From positions 1,958,001 to 2,022,000 of the forward strand of contig NZ_CP151587.1 in assembly GCF_038396845.1 (NCBI RefSeq): a stretch of 64,000 nucleotides of DNA. The letters run 5' to 3'. Below are positions 1 through 8,759 of this stretch, one piece after another. The stretch's first letter is position 1. Every line of letters begins with the position of its first letter. Origin of the DNA: Gymnodinialimonas sp. 57CJ19. GTDB lineage: Bacteria > Pseudomonadota > Alphaproteobacteria > Rhodobacterales > Rhodobacteraceae. The notes beneath the pieces are model-generated. The model saw only the letters and a program-made list of their open reading frames with translations, was not told the origin of the DNA and ran no database searches. The translations under genes were made by a program, and so were the position numbers.

Positions 1-1
1 G

Positions 2-745
2 TTTGCGCAGGAGCAGGGGCTGCCTGGAATGGGCTACATCTTCTGGCGCGATCAGGGCGAGGGGATGGAAGCCGCCGGCCCGTTGGCCAAGAACATAGGG
101 CCGGAGCGGACCGAAGCGATCCGCCAGCAGCTTGACCTCGGTGTGGGCGATGCGGCGTTCTTCCTCGCCGGCAAACCGTCTCAGTTCGAGGCCGTTGCAG
201 GACGTGCGCGCACGGTGATCGGTGATGAACTCGGCCTGACTGAACAGAACCGTTTTGCCTTCGCTTGGATCGTGGATTTCCCCATGTACGAGGCCGATGA
301 AGAAACCGGCAAGATCGACTTTTCCCACAACCCCTTCTCCATGCCGCAAGGCGGGCTAGAGGCGCTGAACGGTGACCCTCTGACAGTGCTCGGCTATCAA
401 TATGACCTTGCCTGCAACGGGTACGAGCTCGTTTCCGGTGCCATCCGTAACCACCAGCCCGAGATCATGTTCAAAGCCTTTGAACTGGCAGGATACGGCG
501 CGGACGAGGTGCGAAAGCGCTTTGGCGGCATGGTAAACGCCTTCCAATACGGCGCTCCGCCCCACGGTGGTTGTGCGGCAGGGATCGACCGGATTGTGAT
601 GCTTCTGGCGGATACCGCGAATATCCGTGAGGTGATCCTGTTCCCCATGAACCAAAGGGCCGAGGATCTGATGATGAACGCGCCGTCTGATCCGATGCCG
701 GATCAATTGATGGAGCTTGGCCTGCGCGTTATCCCGCAGGACTAA
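2..745 (+). CDS. aspS: Aspartyl-tRNA synthetase, C-terminal part (5' end outside window)
   Basis: Charges tRNA with aspartate in the cytoplasm; the 3' part of the gene is present and the reading frame is already open at base 2. The fragment starts in the bacterial AspRS insertion (GAD) region, with [11 protein letters not shown] and AKNIG, and continues into the class II catalytic core, with [21 protein letters not shown] (motif 3, the ATP-binding arginine) and the closing [18 protein letters not shown] block typical of AspRS. It ends normally with TAA. Many alphaproteobacteria use a non-discriminating AspRS together with GatCAB; this fragment cannot tell which type it is. The stop codon overlaps by 4 bp the stop of the convergent response regulator gene. 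Confidence 0.97.
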   Translation, partial: FAQEQGLPGMGYIFWRDQGEGMEAAGPLAKNIGPERTEAIRQQLDLGVGDAAFFLAGKPSQFEAVAGRARTVIGDELGLTEQNRFAFAWIVDFPMYEADEETGKIDFSHNPFSMPQGGLEALNGDPLTVLGYQYDLACNGYELVSGAIRNHQPEIMFKAFELAGYGADEVRKRFGGMVNAFQYGAPPHGGCAAGIDRIVMLLADTANIREVILFPMNQRAEDLMMNAPSDPMPDQLMELGLRVIPQD

Positions 746-1449
746 ACCGCGCCTGCCACGGCTTGAATACGCCCCGACAAGATCGCGCGCAGAGCCGCGC
801 GGTCTGGGGCGCCGAGCGTCTCTGACATGTCGTGGGCGTGCGCCTCCAGCGAGTTGTCCTTCACGGCGCGCGCCAGACCGATCAGAAAGCGTCTCAGGTA
901 ACTGACGGGTGGTCTGTCCAATGCCAGAAGGTCCATGGCGTGGCTAAGATCTTCGCGTAAGGCGAGGGGGTCGGGATCAACACTGACGATATTGGCCTCA
1001 CGCGGGCCTGTGGGGCGCTGTGCGTCCGGCAGGTGGGCGAGGATCGCGGCCTGATAAGCGGCGACGGTGGAGACGGGCTTGGCAATGAACCCATCGGCAC
1101 CGCATGCCAGAACGGCGGCTTCAGATGCCTCTCTCTCTGCGCCGGAGGTGCCCAGGATGACCTGCACGCGGGGTTTCGTCTCCGCCATGGATTTGATCAG
1201 ATCCAGACCCGAGCCATCGGGCAGCCCAAGGTCCACGATGGCGACCGTGGGGGAATAGACGTTCAAATGCCGCTCTGCCGATGCCAGACAATCGGCCCGT
1301 CGCAAACGGGCGCCGGAACGTAAACTCATCAGTCTTATCGCCTCAGATGCATAGCGGCTGTCTTCAACCACCAGGATCGTGATGCCCAGAAGAGGGCGTT
1401 CTGCCGTGGGCTGGGGGCGAAGATCAAACTCCGTCAATCTGTCATCCAT
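742..1449 (-). CDS. Response regulator receiver-domain protein
   Basis: A single CheY-like receiver domain with a C-terminal extension of about 90 residues and no recognisable DNA-binding or enzyme domain. The receiver motifs are intact: ILVVEDSR (acidic pocket), [10 protein letters not shown] with the phospho-acceptor Asp, a Thr-Ser switch position in LGTSG, and FIAKP with the conserved Lys. The ATG at 1449 (MDDRLTEFD) is preferred because a GGA lies about 10 nt upstream; an in-frame GTG at 1503 would add 18 residues without a better ribosome site. No histidine kinase is adjacent, so the partner is unknown. The extension could be a phosphotransfer-like helical domain, but I cannot show that. 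Confidence 0.85.
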   Translation of the reverse strand: MDDRLTEFDLRPQPTAERPLLGITILVVEDSRYASEAIRLMSLRSGARLRRADCLASAERHLNVYSPTVAIVDLGLPDGSGLDLIKSMAETKPRVQVILGTSGAEREASEAAVLACGADGFIAKPVSTVAAYQAAILAHLPDAQRPTGPREANIVSVDPDPLALREDLSHAMDLLALDRPPVSYLRRFLIGLARAVKDNSLEAHAHDMSETLGAPDRAALRAILSGRIQAVAGAV

Positions 1450-1614
1450 CGCTGTTTTCCATTGTGAGAACGCGATTCCTTTCGCGCCCTCCCTGTTTGA
1501 CACACTTAAGGTTTATGATCGGTAAACGCGGACCCTGATGCGACATCGCCTGATCTTGCCTTGGTGGACCCGTCGCGCCATATCCGTTGAGACATTACAT
1601 GATCGGATTTCCCT

Positions 1615-2019
1615 ATGATCGGACGCCTTAACCACGTTGCCATCGCCGTGCCTGACCTCGACGCTGCGGCTGCGCTCTACCGTAACACCCTCGGGGCCGA
1701 CGTTGGCCCGCCCCAGGACGAGCCGGACCACGGTGTTACCGTGATCTTCATCACCCTGCCCAACACCAAGATAGAGCTTCTCTACCCCCTTGGGGATAAC
1801 TCACCCATTAGTTCGTTTTTGGAAAAAAATCCGGCTGGAGGCATCCATCACATCTGTTATGAGGTTGAAGATATCCTAGCTGCGCGAGATAAGTTGAAGG
1901 CCGATGGCGCCCGCGTCTTGAGCAGTGGGGAGCCAAAGATCGGTGCCCATGGGAAACCGGTTCTGTTCCTACATCCAAAAGATTTCACCGGCACTTTGGT
2001 CGAGTTGGAGCAGGTCTGA
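1615..2019 (+). CDS. mce: Methylmalonyl-CoA epimerase
   Basis: Interconverts (2R)- and (2S)-methylmalonyl-CoA in the propionyl-CoA to succinyl-CoA pathway, which in these bacteria also serves the ethylmalonyl-CoA route. It is a 134-residue VOC-fold protein of the usual length. The two beta-alpha-beta-beta-beta modules show the metal ligands expected for the family: His in LNHVAIAV, His in GIHHICYEV, and Glu in the final LVELEQ strand. ATG start at 1615. The stop TGA shares one base with the ATG of the downstream DUF1467 gene (TGATG), so the two are likely co-translated, an association often seen in alphaproteobacteria. Confidence 0.95.
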   Translation: MIGRLNHVAIAVPDLDAAAALYRNTLGADVGPPQDEPDHGVTVIFITLPNTKIELLYPLGDNSPISSFLEKNPAGGIHHICYEVEDILAARDKLKADGARVLSSGEPKIGAHGKPVLFLHPKDFTGTLVELEQV

Positions 2020-2306
2020 TGGGGGTCGTTACCGGGATCGTTCTATACGCCGTTATCTGGTTCATGACGCTGCTGATCTCGCTTCAGGTGCGTGTCACCA
2101 GCCAAGATGAGGCGGGCGAACGGGTGGCTGGAACTCACGGGTCCGCCCCCGCCGATGCGCAAATGAAAAAGCGTGTGATCTGGACGTCCATCGTCGCCGC
2201 GGGCATCTGGGCCGTCATCGCGTCGATCATCATCTTCCAGCTGATTTCGCTGGAAGATGTCGACCTCTTTACCCGCTTCGGGATGGGGTCGTCGGCGCCG
2301 CGTTAA
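2019..2306 (+). CDS. DUF1467 family small membrane protein
   Basis: A 95-residue protein with two predicted membrane helices, residues about 3-24 (IVLYAVIWFMTLLISL) and about 52-76 (RVIWTSIVAAGIWAVIASIII). They are joined by a polar loop containing VRVTSQDE, a DUF1467 signature (VRxPxxE-like). The function of this family is unknown. It starts at the last base of mce. Its 3' end overlaps the convergent EI24-family gene by 38 bp, so both C-termini are encoded by the same DNA on opposite strands. Confidence 0.85.
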   Translation: MGVVTGIVLYAVIWFMTLLISLQVRVTSQDEAGERVAGTHGSAPADAQMKKRVIWTSIVAAGIWAVIASIIIFQLISLEDVDLFTRFGMGSSAPR

Positions 2307-2982
2307 GCATGTGGTAAAGGTGCGTGAACGTGGCGGCCCCAAGGATCGGGACCAGCAAGTTCACCACCGGAATCGTCAACGGCACCGCCATCAAGACGCC
2401 TGCGGCGAACAATGTTGGCCGGTTGCGCTTTCGAAACGCCGCAGCGCCCGCTGCGGTTTCGCGGCGCAAGGCAACCATTTGCCCGTATTCCCGCCCCAAC
2501 AATACGCCATTCACAACCCAAAACAGGATCGGGGCCAGAGGGGCGAAGATCAGGTAGAGGATCAGCGCCACAAGGTTCACCAGCGTCAGAACCCCCAAAA
2601 ATTTCGCAACATCTACAAGGGCTTCACCAATCGACAGGCCGCGCGAGGGGGGCAGGCCCTTGTAGTGTCTGTCTTCTACCGCGCTGGCCACGCGCTCCAG
2701 AAAAATGCCCATGAAGGCCGAGGCGACCGGCACCATCAGAAAGATCGATAACACCAACATCAAAGGGATGCCCGCGATCGTTAACGCATCATCCACCCAT
2801 GTGATTTCGCCAATCCACGGCAGCGAGAAGCTGTCCGGCAGCATCCATCCGATGAACAGGGCAAAGGCCCCGTAAAACGCCACCAGCAGGCCGACGGTCA
2901 GGCCTATGCCAAGGGCCAGCACGCCGATGAAGCGGCTATCGGTCAACTGCCGGAGGGATTTGAAAAAAGCGTCTAAGATCAT
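2269..2982 (-). CDS. EI24 / CysZ-like integral membrane protein
   Basis: A 237-residue polytopic membrane protein of the EI24 (CysZ-like, Pfam Etoposide-induced 2.4) family. Hydrophobic segments lie near residues 20-45, 65-95, 125-165 and 195-225, with the family's reentrant-helix look (GEALVDVAKFLGVLTLVNLVAL). CysZ of enterobacteria is a sulfate permease, but many alphaproteobacterial EI24 proteins are not tied to cysteine synthesis, so I do not call it cysZ. The ATG at 2982 overlaps the TGA of the upstream nitroreductase (ATGA), indicating translational coupling. The 3' end overlaps the convergent DUF1467 gene. Confidence 0.8.
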   Translation of the reverse strand: MILDAFFKSLRQLTDSRFIGVLALGIGLTVGLLVAFYGAFALFIGWMLPDSFSLPWIGEITWVDDALTIAGIPLMLVLSIFLMVPVASAFMGIFLERVASAVEDRHYKGLPPSRGLSIGEALVDVAKFLGVLTLVNLVALILYLIFAPLAPILFWVVNGVLLGREYGQMVALRRETAAGAAAFRKRNRPTLFAAGVLMAVPLTIPVVNLLVPILGAATFTHLYHMLNAAPTTPSRSG

Positions 2983-3584
2983 GTGTCTACCCAAGTGGTG
3001 AGCGCGTCTGTGTTGGGGCGAGGGCGGTCGGGTGGCACGCGCACCTCATTGGCAATGTGGATGTAGCCCGCAACGGTTTCATGGGGGAAAAGGTGTAAGC
3101 CCTGCGTCAGAAACGGCCGATCCGTGGCGCGCCACCCCGTCAGCCAGACGGCGCCCCATCCCGCCGCCAGGGCGGCGTTCAGGAGGGACAGGCAGCACGC
3201 GGCGGCAGAGGCATATTGCTCCGCCTCGGGCACAATCGGATGCGGTTTGGGGCTGGAAATGACGGCCACAATCATCGGGCTCTCGCGAAAACCGGTGACA
3301 TCCTTGGCAAGCCGTTTTGGATCAATGCCCAAGGCCTCGCCACGGGTTTGCGACAGATCCGCAAGGCGTTGGCAAGCCTCGGCCCTCAGCACGATGAAGC
3401 GCCATGGCTCCAGCTTGCCGTGATCGGGCACGCGGCACGCGGCGGTGAGAAGGGTCTTCAGCGTCCCATGATCCGGGGCCCGATCGCCCATCATCCGCGG
3501 CGGCCGGGAGCGACGCGACAACAGGAATTCCAGGGCTTCAGGGTTTGATGCAAGGGGGCGCGAGGTCTTGGACATGCACTGCAT
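2979..3584 (-). CDS. Nitroreductase family FMN-dependent oxidoreductase (YdjA-like)
   Basis: A predicted FMN-dependent NAD(P)H oxidoreductase of about 200 residues. Family features: an N-terminal RRSRP FMN-phosphate contact, the PDHGKLEPWRFIVL segment, a central SxAxACxLSLLNAALAAGWGAVWLTGW region, and a C-terminal GYIHIANE strand. Natural substrates of YdjA/TdsD-type nitroreductases are poorly defined. ATG at 3584; a second in-frame ATG at 3575 is equally possible, as neither has a strong ribosome site. It is translationally coupled to the following EI24-family gene. Confidence 0.88.
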   Translation of the reverse strand: MQCMSKTSRPLASNPEALEFLLSRRSRPPRMMGDRAPDHGTLKTLLTAACRVPDHGKLEPWRFIVLRAEACQRLADLSQTRGEALGIDPKRLAKDVTGFRESPMIVAVISSPKPHPIVPEAEQYASAAACCLSLLNAALAAGWGAVWLTGWRATDRPFLTQGLHLFPHETVAGYIHIANEVRVPPDRPRPNTDALTTWVDT

Positions 3585-3644
3585 TTCGGGGGTGGTGGCG
3601 GGAAGATCAAGCCTTAACGGCCCAATATCCTCCCGCCGGGTGCG

Positions 3645-6389
3645 TTAGTCCGCGTCTTTCTTGGCGGCCGCTTTCTTCTTGGGGGCCGCTTTTTTCGCCG
3701 CTGGCTTCTTTGCCGCAGCTTTCTTCTTTGGGGCGGCCTTTTTCTTGGCGGCTGGCTTCTTCTTGCCAGACTTCGCCGCCCTCTCCTCGATCAATTGTAC
3801 CGCTTGGTCCATGGAAATTTCTTCTGGATCAATGGTTTCGGGGATCGTCGCGTTGATTTTGTCCCATTTCACATAGGGGCCGTACTTACCCTTCATGACG
3901 TTCACCGGACCGCCCGCATCGGGGTGTTCGCCCAATTCACGCAGCGGTTTCGCAGCTTGGCCGCGTGCCCCGCGTGAGGCGACTTTCTCGGCCAAAAGCT
4001 GCACCGCACGGTTCATGCCGACGGTGAACACCTCGTCCAACCCTTCCAGGTTGGCGTTGGTGCCGCCCCGGTCCGAGGTGCTTTCTGCGTGCTTCAAATA
4101 GGGGCCATAGCGGCCGATGTTGGCCCAAACCATCACGCCATCTTCGGGATGCGGCCCAATTTTGCGGGGCAGGGACAGCAGCATCAACGCGCGCTCCAAT
4201 TCCAGCTCCTCCGGTGGCCAGTCCTTGGGAACTGACTGGCGTGGCGGCTTTTTGTTCTCTTCCGTTACCGCGCCGCGCTGCACATAGGGGCCGAAACGAC
4301 CCTTGAAGACGCGGATTTCGTCGCCCTGGTCTTCGCCCAAAAGCTTGCCTTCGGGCGGGATGGCGGATGCTTCTGCCTCGGGATTGGGCGGACCGAAGGG
4401 GCGCGTGTAGCGGCATTCTGGATAGGCAGAGCAGCCGATGAAAGCGCCGCCTGCGCGCGCGGTGCGCATGGACAGCCGGCCGACTCCGCAGTTTGGGCAC
4501 AGACGGGGATCGGTGCCGTCACCGGGATCGGGGAACAGATGCGGCTCCAGCACCTCGTTGATCTTGTCCAAAACCTCGGTGATGCGCAGCTCTGAAGTCT
4601 CATCAATGGCGGCGTGGAAGTCCTTCCAGAACCGCTCCAGCACATCCTTGTAATGGCGGTCACCGGCGCTGACTTCATCCAGCTGATGCTCCAGATCGGC
4701 GGTGAAGTCATATTGCACGTAGCGGTTGAAATAATTGGACAAAAACACCGTCACCAGACGGCCCTTGTCTTCGGGGATCAGGCGGCCCTTGTCCTTAAGC
4801 ACGTAGCCACGGTTCTGGATCGTATCCATGATCGACGCATAGGTGGAGGGGCGCCCGATGCCGAGTTCCTCCATCCGCTTGACTAGCGTTGCCTCGGTGT
4901 AGCGGGGCGGGGGGGCCGTGTGGTGTTGCTGGCCCAGAACCGCGCCCGATGCGGCCATGATCGCGCCCTTGCAGCGTTGCAGGTCGCCGCCGTCGTCTTC
5001 CACCACATCATCGCCAGAGAACTTGGCGTAGTCCGCCGCCAGAGCTTGCGCCGTCGGCGTCAGTGGATCGCCCGCGTGGACCTGCGGCAGGCGCTTGCTG
5101 TCTTCGTCGTCGCCCGCATCGTCGCGGCCTTCCTCATAGACCTTGAGGAAGCCGTCAAACAGCATCACCTGACCTGTCGCGCGCAGCTCCACGTCGCGGT
5201 CATCCGAGGCGATGGTCACAGTGGTGCGCTCAAGCCGCGCGGCCTCCATCTGACTTGCGATCGTGCGCTTCCAGATCAGGTCATAGAGCCTGCGCTGATC
5301 GTCTTCCGTCAGGCTCAGATCGCTGGCCGCCTTGGTCATGTCGGTGGGCCGCACGCATTCGTGGGCCTCCTGAGCGTTCTTGGCTTTGTTCTTGTAAATC
5401 CGGGGCTTGGCGGGAACATAATCGTCGCCGTAACGATCCTTGATTGCCCCACGCGCCTGATCGACGGCTTCGGGCGCCATGTCGATGCCATCGGTCCGCA
5501 TGTAGGTAATGTGGCCCGCTTCATAAAGGCGCTGCGCCGTGCTCATGGCCTGCTTCGCCCCCATGCCTAACTTGCGCGAGGCTTCCTGTTGCAAGGTCGA
5601 GGTCATGAACGGCGGGGAGGGATTGCGGTTGGCGGGCTTGGCCTCCACATCGGCGACGCTGAGTTTGCGAGAGGACACAGCCTTCACCGCAAGGCCCGCT
5701 TCTGCAGCAGAAGGCAGGTCGTAGCGATCCAGTTTCTTGCCGCCCAGAACGGTCAGGCGGGCCTCAATGGATTGCCCACGTGGCGTATCGAGAACGGCGC
5801 GCACGGACCAATATTCGCGGGGGCGAAACGCCTCGATCTCCATCTCACGCTCGACCACAAGGCGCAGGCAAACCGATTGCACCCGACCCGCAGATTTTGC
5901 GCCGGGCAATTTGCGCCACAGAACGGGAGACAGGTTGAAGCCCACCAAATAATCCAAAGCGCGGCGCGCCAGGTAGGCCTCCACCAACTCCATATCCACT
6001 TGGCGTGGCTCGGCCATGGCTTTGGTCACGGCGTCCTTGGTGATCGCGTTGAACGTCACCCGGCTGACGGGGGTGTCTTTCTTGATCGCCTTGCGCGATG
6101 TCAGCGCTTCTTGCAGGTGCCAAGAGATCGCCTCCCCCTCGCGGTCGGGGTCGGTCGCGAGGATCAAGGCGTTGTCTTCCTTCAGCGCGTCCACGATCGC
6201 TTTGACGTGCTTTTTGGAATCACTTCCGATCTCCCACTTCATCTCGAAACCGTCTTCGGTGTCGACGGAACCGTCCTTGGAAGGCAGGTCGCGGACGTGA
6301 CCGTATGAGGCGAGGACTGTATAGTCGCTGCCTAAATACTTGTTAATTGTCTTGGCCTTAGCTGGGGATTCGACAACGACAACAGGCAT
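3645..6389 (-). CDS. topA: DNA topoisomerase I (type IA)
   Basis: Relaxes negatively supercoiled DNA by transient single-strand cleavage. The 914-residue protein has an N-terminal Toprim domain (VVVESPAKAKTINKYLG, then ATDPDREGEAISWHL with the DxD metal residues). The catalytic Tyr is near residue 296 in HITYMRTDG. A CPNC...C...C zinc-binding module lies near residue 650, followed by several topoisomerase C-terminal repeats (FKGRFGPYVQ, IGRYGPYLK, MKGKYGPYVK). The last 40 or so residues are an Ala-Lys-rich tail (repeats of AAKKK and APKKK), a basic low-complexity extension common in alphaproteobacterial TopA and probably for DNA contact. ATG start at 6389. Confidence 0.98.
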   Translation of the reverse strand: MPVVVVESPAKAKTINKYLGSDYTVLASYGHVRDLPSKDGSVDTEDGFEMKWEIGSDSKKHVKAIVDALKEDNALILATDPDREGEAISWHLQEALTSRKAIKKDTPVSRVTFNAITKDAVTKAMAEPRQVDMELVEAYLARRALDYLVGFNLSPVLWRKLPGAKSAGRVQSVCLRLVVEREMEIEAFRPREYWSVRAVLDTPRGQSIEARLTVLGGKKLDRYDLPSAAEAGLAVKAVSSRKLSVADVEAKPANRNPSPPFMTSTLQQEASRKLGMGAKQAMSTAQRLYEAGHITYMRTDGIDMAPEAVDQARGAIKDRYGDDYVPAKPRIYKNKAKNAQEAHECVRPTDMTKAASDLSLTEDDQRRLYDLIWKRTIASQMEAARLERTTVTIASDDRDVELRATGQVMLFDGFLKVYEEGRDDAGDDEDSKRLPQVHAGDPLTPTAQALAADYAKFSGDDVVEDDGGDLQRCKGAIMAASGAVLGQQHHTAPPPRYTEATLVKRMEELGIGRPSTYASIMDTIQNRGYVLKDKGRLIPEDKGRLVTVFLSNYFNRYVQYDFTADLEHQLDEVSAGDRHYKDVLERFWKDFHAAIDETSELRITEVLDKINEVLEPHLFPDPGDGTDPRLCPNCGVGRLSMRTARAGGAFIGCSAYPECRYTRPFGPPNPEAEASAIPPEGKLLGEDQGDEIRVFKGRFGPYVQRGAVTEENKKPPRQSVPKDWPPEELELERALMLLSLPRKIGPHPEDGVMVWANIGRYGPYLKHAESTSDRGGTNANLEGLDEVFTVGMNRAVQLLAEKVASRGARGQAAKPLRELGEHPDAGGPVNVMKGKYGPYVKWDKINATIPETIDPEEISMDQAVQLIEERAAKSGKKKPAAKKKAAPKKKAAAKKPAAKKAAPKKKAAAKKDAD

Positions 6390-6817
6390 ATTTTGATCAC
6401 TTTCGAACGGAATGGGACTGGCGGCGGAACATGTGGGCGCTTGGGGTAAGATGTCAATGCGCGACGCCGCATGGATATTGTGACGATGAATTGAGCAGGC
6501 CCGATAAGCGAATTCCGAACGGCTTAACAGTGCCTATCTTCTTCAGTTTGTCCGGGCTCTGCCGCGCGGCTCACTATGAGTCGCCCTGGTAAGCTGAACT
6601 ATGGAACGGGTTCGCACCCCGGTCGCGGTGTATGACTTGGGCGCGGCGGTGGAGTTTCGCGTTCAGGACCCGACGACGAGTGGCGTATGGTGCTTGCGCG
6701 GTAAATGGCACAACATCCCGGAGAAGCAGAGATCCACTTGGCCACGATGCCCGTCGTAGAGTGGCGGTTGGGGGTGCTTTGTGACGTGTTCGGACGTATT
6801 TTCGCGCGGTGCGGGGG
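6390..6817. other. Intergenic region between dprA and topA, no convincing gene
   Basis: 428 bp. The right-hand edge must hold the end of topA's neighbours' transcription, and the left part (6390-6500) the topA promoter and leader on the minus strand. One forward reading frame of 52 codons (ATG at 6601, TAG ending at 6759, beginning MERVRTPVAVYDLGAAVEF) is open but has no good ribosome site and no family I recognise. I see no tRNA, no strong terminator with a T-run, and no riboswitch-like fold. Confidence 0.4.
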
Positions 6818-8029
6818 TTAGCTGGCGCTGATCATGCCCCCCGCGGTTCGGGTGACGCGGCCAGACATCTCCAATACGGCCAATGCCTGCGCCATCTCGC
6901 GCGGGGTAGCGCCCAGATCCCGGATGATCTGATCCTCGGGCACCGGAGATGGGCCCAGGTGCGAGAGTATCCGCGCCTCCCACCCGCCGTCGGGACGTTC
7001 CGGGGCAGGGGCGGGATGTTGGAAGTCCCGTACCATGGCAGAGGCGCTGTTGAGCGGTTGCGGCGGGATGCCAAGGGCCTCGATCACATCGTCCGCGCCC
7101 CGGATCAGGGTGGCGCCGTCGCGCAGCAGGATATTGGCGCCGGAAGCCCGGCTATCCATCGGGTGGCCAGGGACGGCCATGACCTCCCGGCCTTGATCGG
7201 CGGCACACCGCGCGGTGATGAGTGATCCCGACCGCGCGGCTGCCTCCACCACAATCACGCCTTGGGCTATGCCCGAGACGATACGATTGCGGCGCGGGAA
7301 GTGACGCGCTTGGGGGTGCAGACCAAGGGGTTGCTCGGACAGTAGCAATCCTTCGGCAGCGATTTTCGCCGTCACTTCCGTATTCTCAGTGGGGTAGACG
7401 ACATCAACGCCACCCGCGACGACGGCAACGGTGCCGGTCTCAAGACTGCCTGTGTGGGCGATCGTATCGATGCCGCGCGCAAGGCCAGATACGACAGTGA
7501 AGCCCGCTTCCCCAAGCTCTGCCGCCAGTTTCCGCGTCATTCTGGCCCCAAGGCTAGAGGCATTGCGCGTCCCAACAAGCGCCACGCAAGCCCGCGCCAT
7601 CAGGCCGACGCGACCGACGGCCCATATCACAGGTGGCGCGTCCGATATTTCGGCCAGCGTGGCGGGGTAATCGGGATCGCCCAAGCAGATCATCCGTGCG
7701 CCTACCCGCGCCGCGGCCCGCAGTTCCGCCTGAACAACGGCTTCTGGGCAGACTTCATACTTCTCGACTCCGGCCGCTGCAGCGACTTGGGGCAAGGCCT
7801 CCAACGCGGCTGCGGCGCTGCCGTGTTCAGACAGAAGCCGCAGGTAAGTTGCCGGGCCAACCCGCCGGGACCGAATGAGGCGCAAGCGCAGCAAGCGGTC
7901 ATCGTCGCCTTGGGCAGGCGGAGGGACATATGCCACAGGGGCGTCGTGAAACGCGGCATCAAACCAATCGTTGGGTTGTTGCGTTGCGGCCCATTGGCCT
8001 GCCAGGGGGGAATCGGGTGCTGTCCACAT
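6818..8029 (-). CDS. dprA: DNA-processing protein DprA
   Basis: Loads RecA on incoming single-stranded DNA during natural transformation. It has an N-terminal helix-hairpin/SAM-like segment (LRLIRSRRVGPATYLRLL) and the Rossmann-like DprA core with VALVGTRNASSLG, VSGLARGIDTIAHTGSL, GGVDVVYPTEN, FPRRNRIVSGIAQGVIVVEAAARSGSLITA and VPGHPMDSRASGAN. A C-terminal winged-helix domain (ILSHLGPSPVPEDQIIRDLG) completes the long three-domain form. ATG at 8029 chosen; an upstream TTG at 8080 would add 17 residues. Presence of DprA does not by itself prove competence, as it is near universal. Confidence 0.95.
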   Translation of the reverse strand: MWTAPDSPLAGQWAATQQPNDWFDAAFHDAPVAYVPPPAQGDDDRLLRLRLIRSRRVGPATYLRLLSEHGSAAAALEALPQVAAAAGVEKYEVCPEAVVQAELRAAARVGARMICLGDPDYPATLAEISDAPPVIWAVGRVGLMARACVALVGTRNASSLGARMTRKLAAELGEAGFTVVSGLARGIDTIAHTGSLETGTVAVVAGGVDVVYPTENTEVTAKIAAEGLLLSEQPLGLHPQARHFPRRNRIVSGIAQGVIVVEAAARSGSLITARCAADQGREVMAVPGHPMDSRASGANILLRDGATLIRGADDVIEALGIPPQPLNSASAMVRDFQHPAPAPERPDGGWEARILSHLGPSPVPEDQIIRDLGATPREMAQALAVLEMSGRVTRTAGGMISAS

Positions 8030-8103
8030 GTCCTCAGGCTTGCGCGGAGTCGTTAATGAAGCCTTAACAAAAGTCGTCAAACGCGCAGACTCTTTGCCTA
8101 AAG

Positions 8104-8583
8104 TTAGCTGGAAGGCGCGATAAGTGCCTCAGGACAGAGCCAGCGCGTCGCAATCCACATGAATGCCCCATGCACGAGGCTGACGGGAACAAACACAAAC
8201 ATCGCGTCGATTGTTTCGGATGTGGGGGCAGACCACTGCATTAAGGCACCGATCGCCAACGGGGCCAGGAACGCCACGATCAGGGCAGTCCCCCATCCGG
8301 CCACCCCAAGACGCATGGCCCATGCCCCTACCAAAAGCGCCAAAGGCACCAACATGATGCCCGCCAAAGGGGCCAGCAGCATCATACCGCCAATCGTCGA
8401 GACAATAGTCCAAGGGCTGTCAAAATTGTTGGGCTCATATCCGTACAGTGCCAAAGCAAAAATCAGCCCACCAACCAAGGTGGGGGCGAGCCACGTAATC
8501 ACCCCGATGAGGACGACTTTCTGAGGCGCCAGAAGGCGATGGCCAAAGCGTCGGCTGCGGAAGATGGGGGAAAAGAAGCTCAT
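8104..8583 (-). CDS. Hypothetical four-helix integral membrane protein
   Basis: A 159-residue protein starting at ATG 8583 (MSFFSPIFRSRR), with an AAGAAA stretch just upstream. Four hydrophobic segments are evident: near residues 22-48, 58-85, 88-112 and 123-148. The N-terminus is basic, fitting a cytoplasmic start. I do not recognise a family or catalytic motif. The reading frame stays open far upstream to 8850 but overlaps the end of tldD and looks non-coding there. It lies between dprA and tldD, all on the same strand, with gaps of 74 and 176 bp. Confidence 0.65.
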   Translation of the reverse strand: MSFFSPIFRSRRFGHRLLAPQKVVLIGVITWLAPTLVGGLIFALALYGYEPNNFDSPWTIVSTIGGMMLLAPLAGIMLVPLALLVGAWAMRLGVAGWGTALIVAFLAPLAIGALMQWSAPTSETIDAMFVFVPVSLVHGAFMWIATRWLCPEALIAPSS

Positions 8584-8759
8584 GTTAGTTTCTTTCTTTC
8601 GTGCAGATGTGCCATGCCACGGGCGAGCGTCCAGAACGACAATGCGTAGGCTGTGCCGAGCGTAGGCAATTGGGCGAAAAGGCATAGGAAGACCGGCAGT
8701 CTCATCAGCCCTGAGGCCACAGGACAGTCGGAGCGGGGCGGCGCAAGACGACCCACGGC

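Noticed and set aside
6601..6759. 52-codon open frame between dprA and topA
   Set aside because: No ribosome site, no family, and typical of chance frames in GC-rich DNA; kept only as a remark in the intergenic entry.
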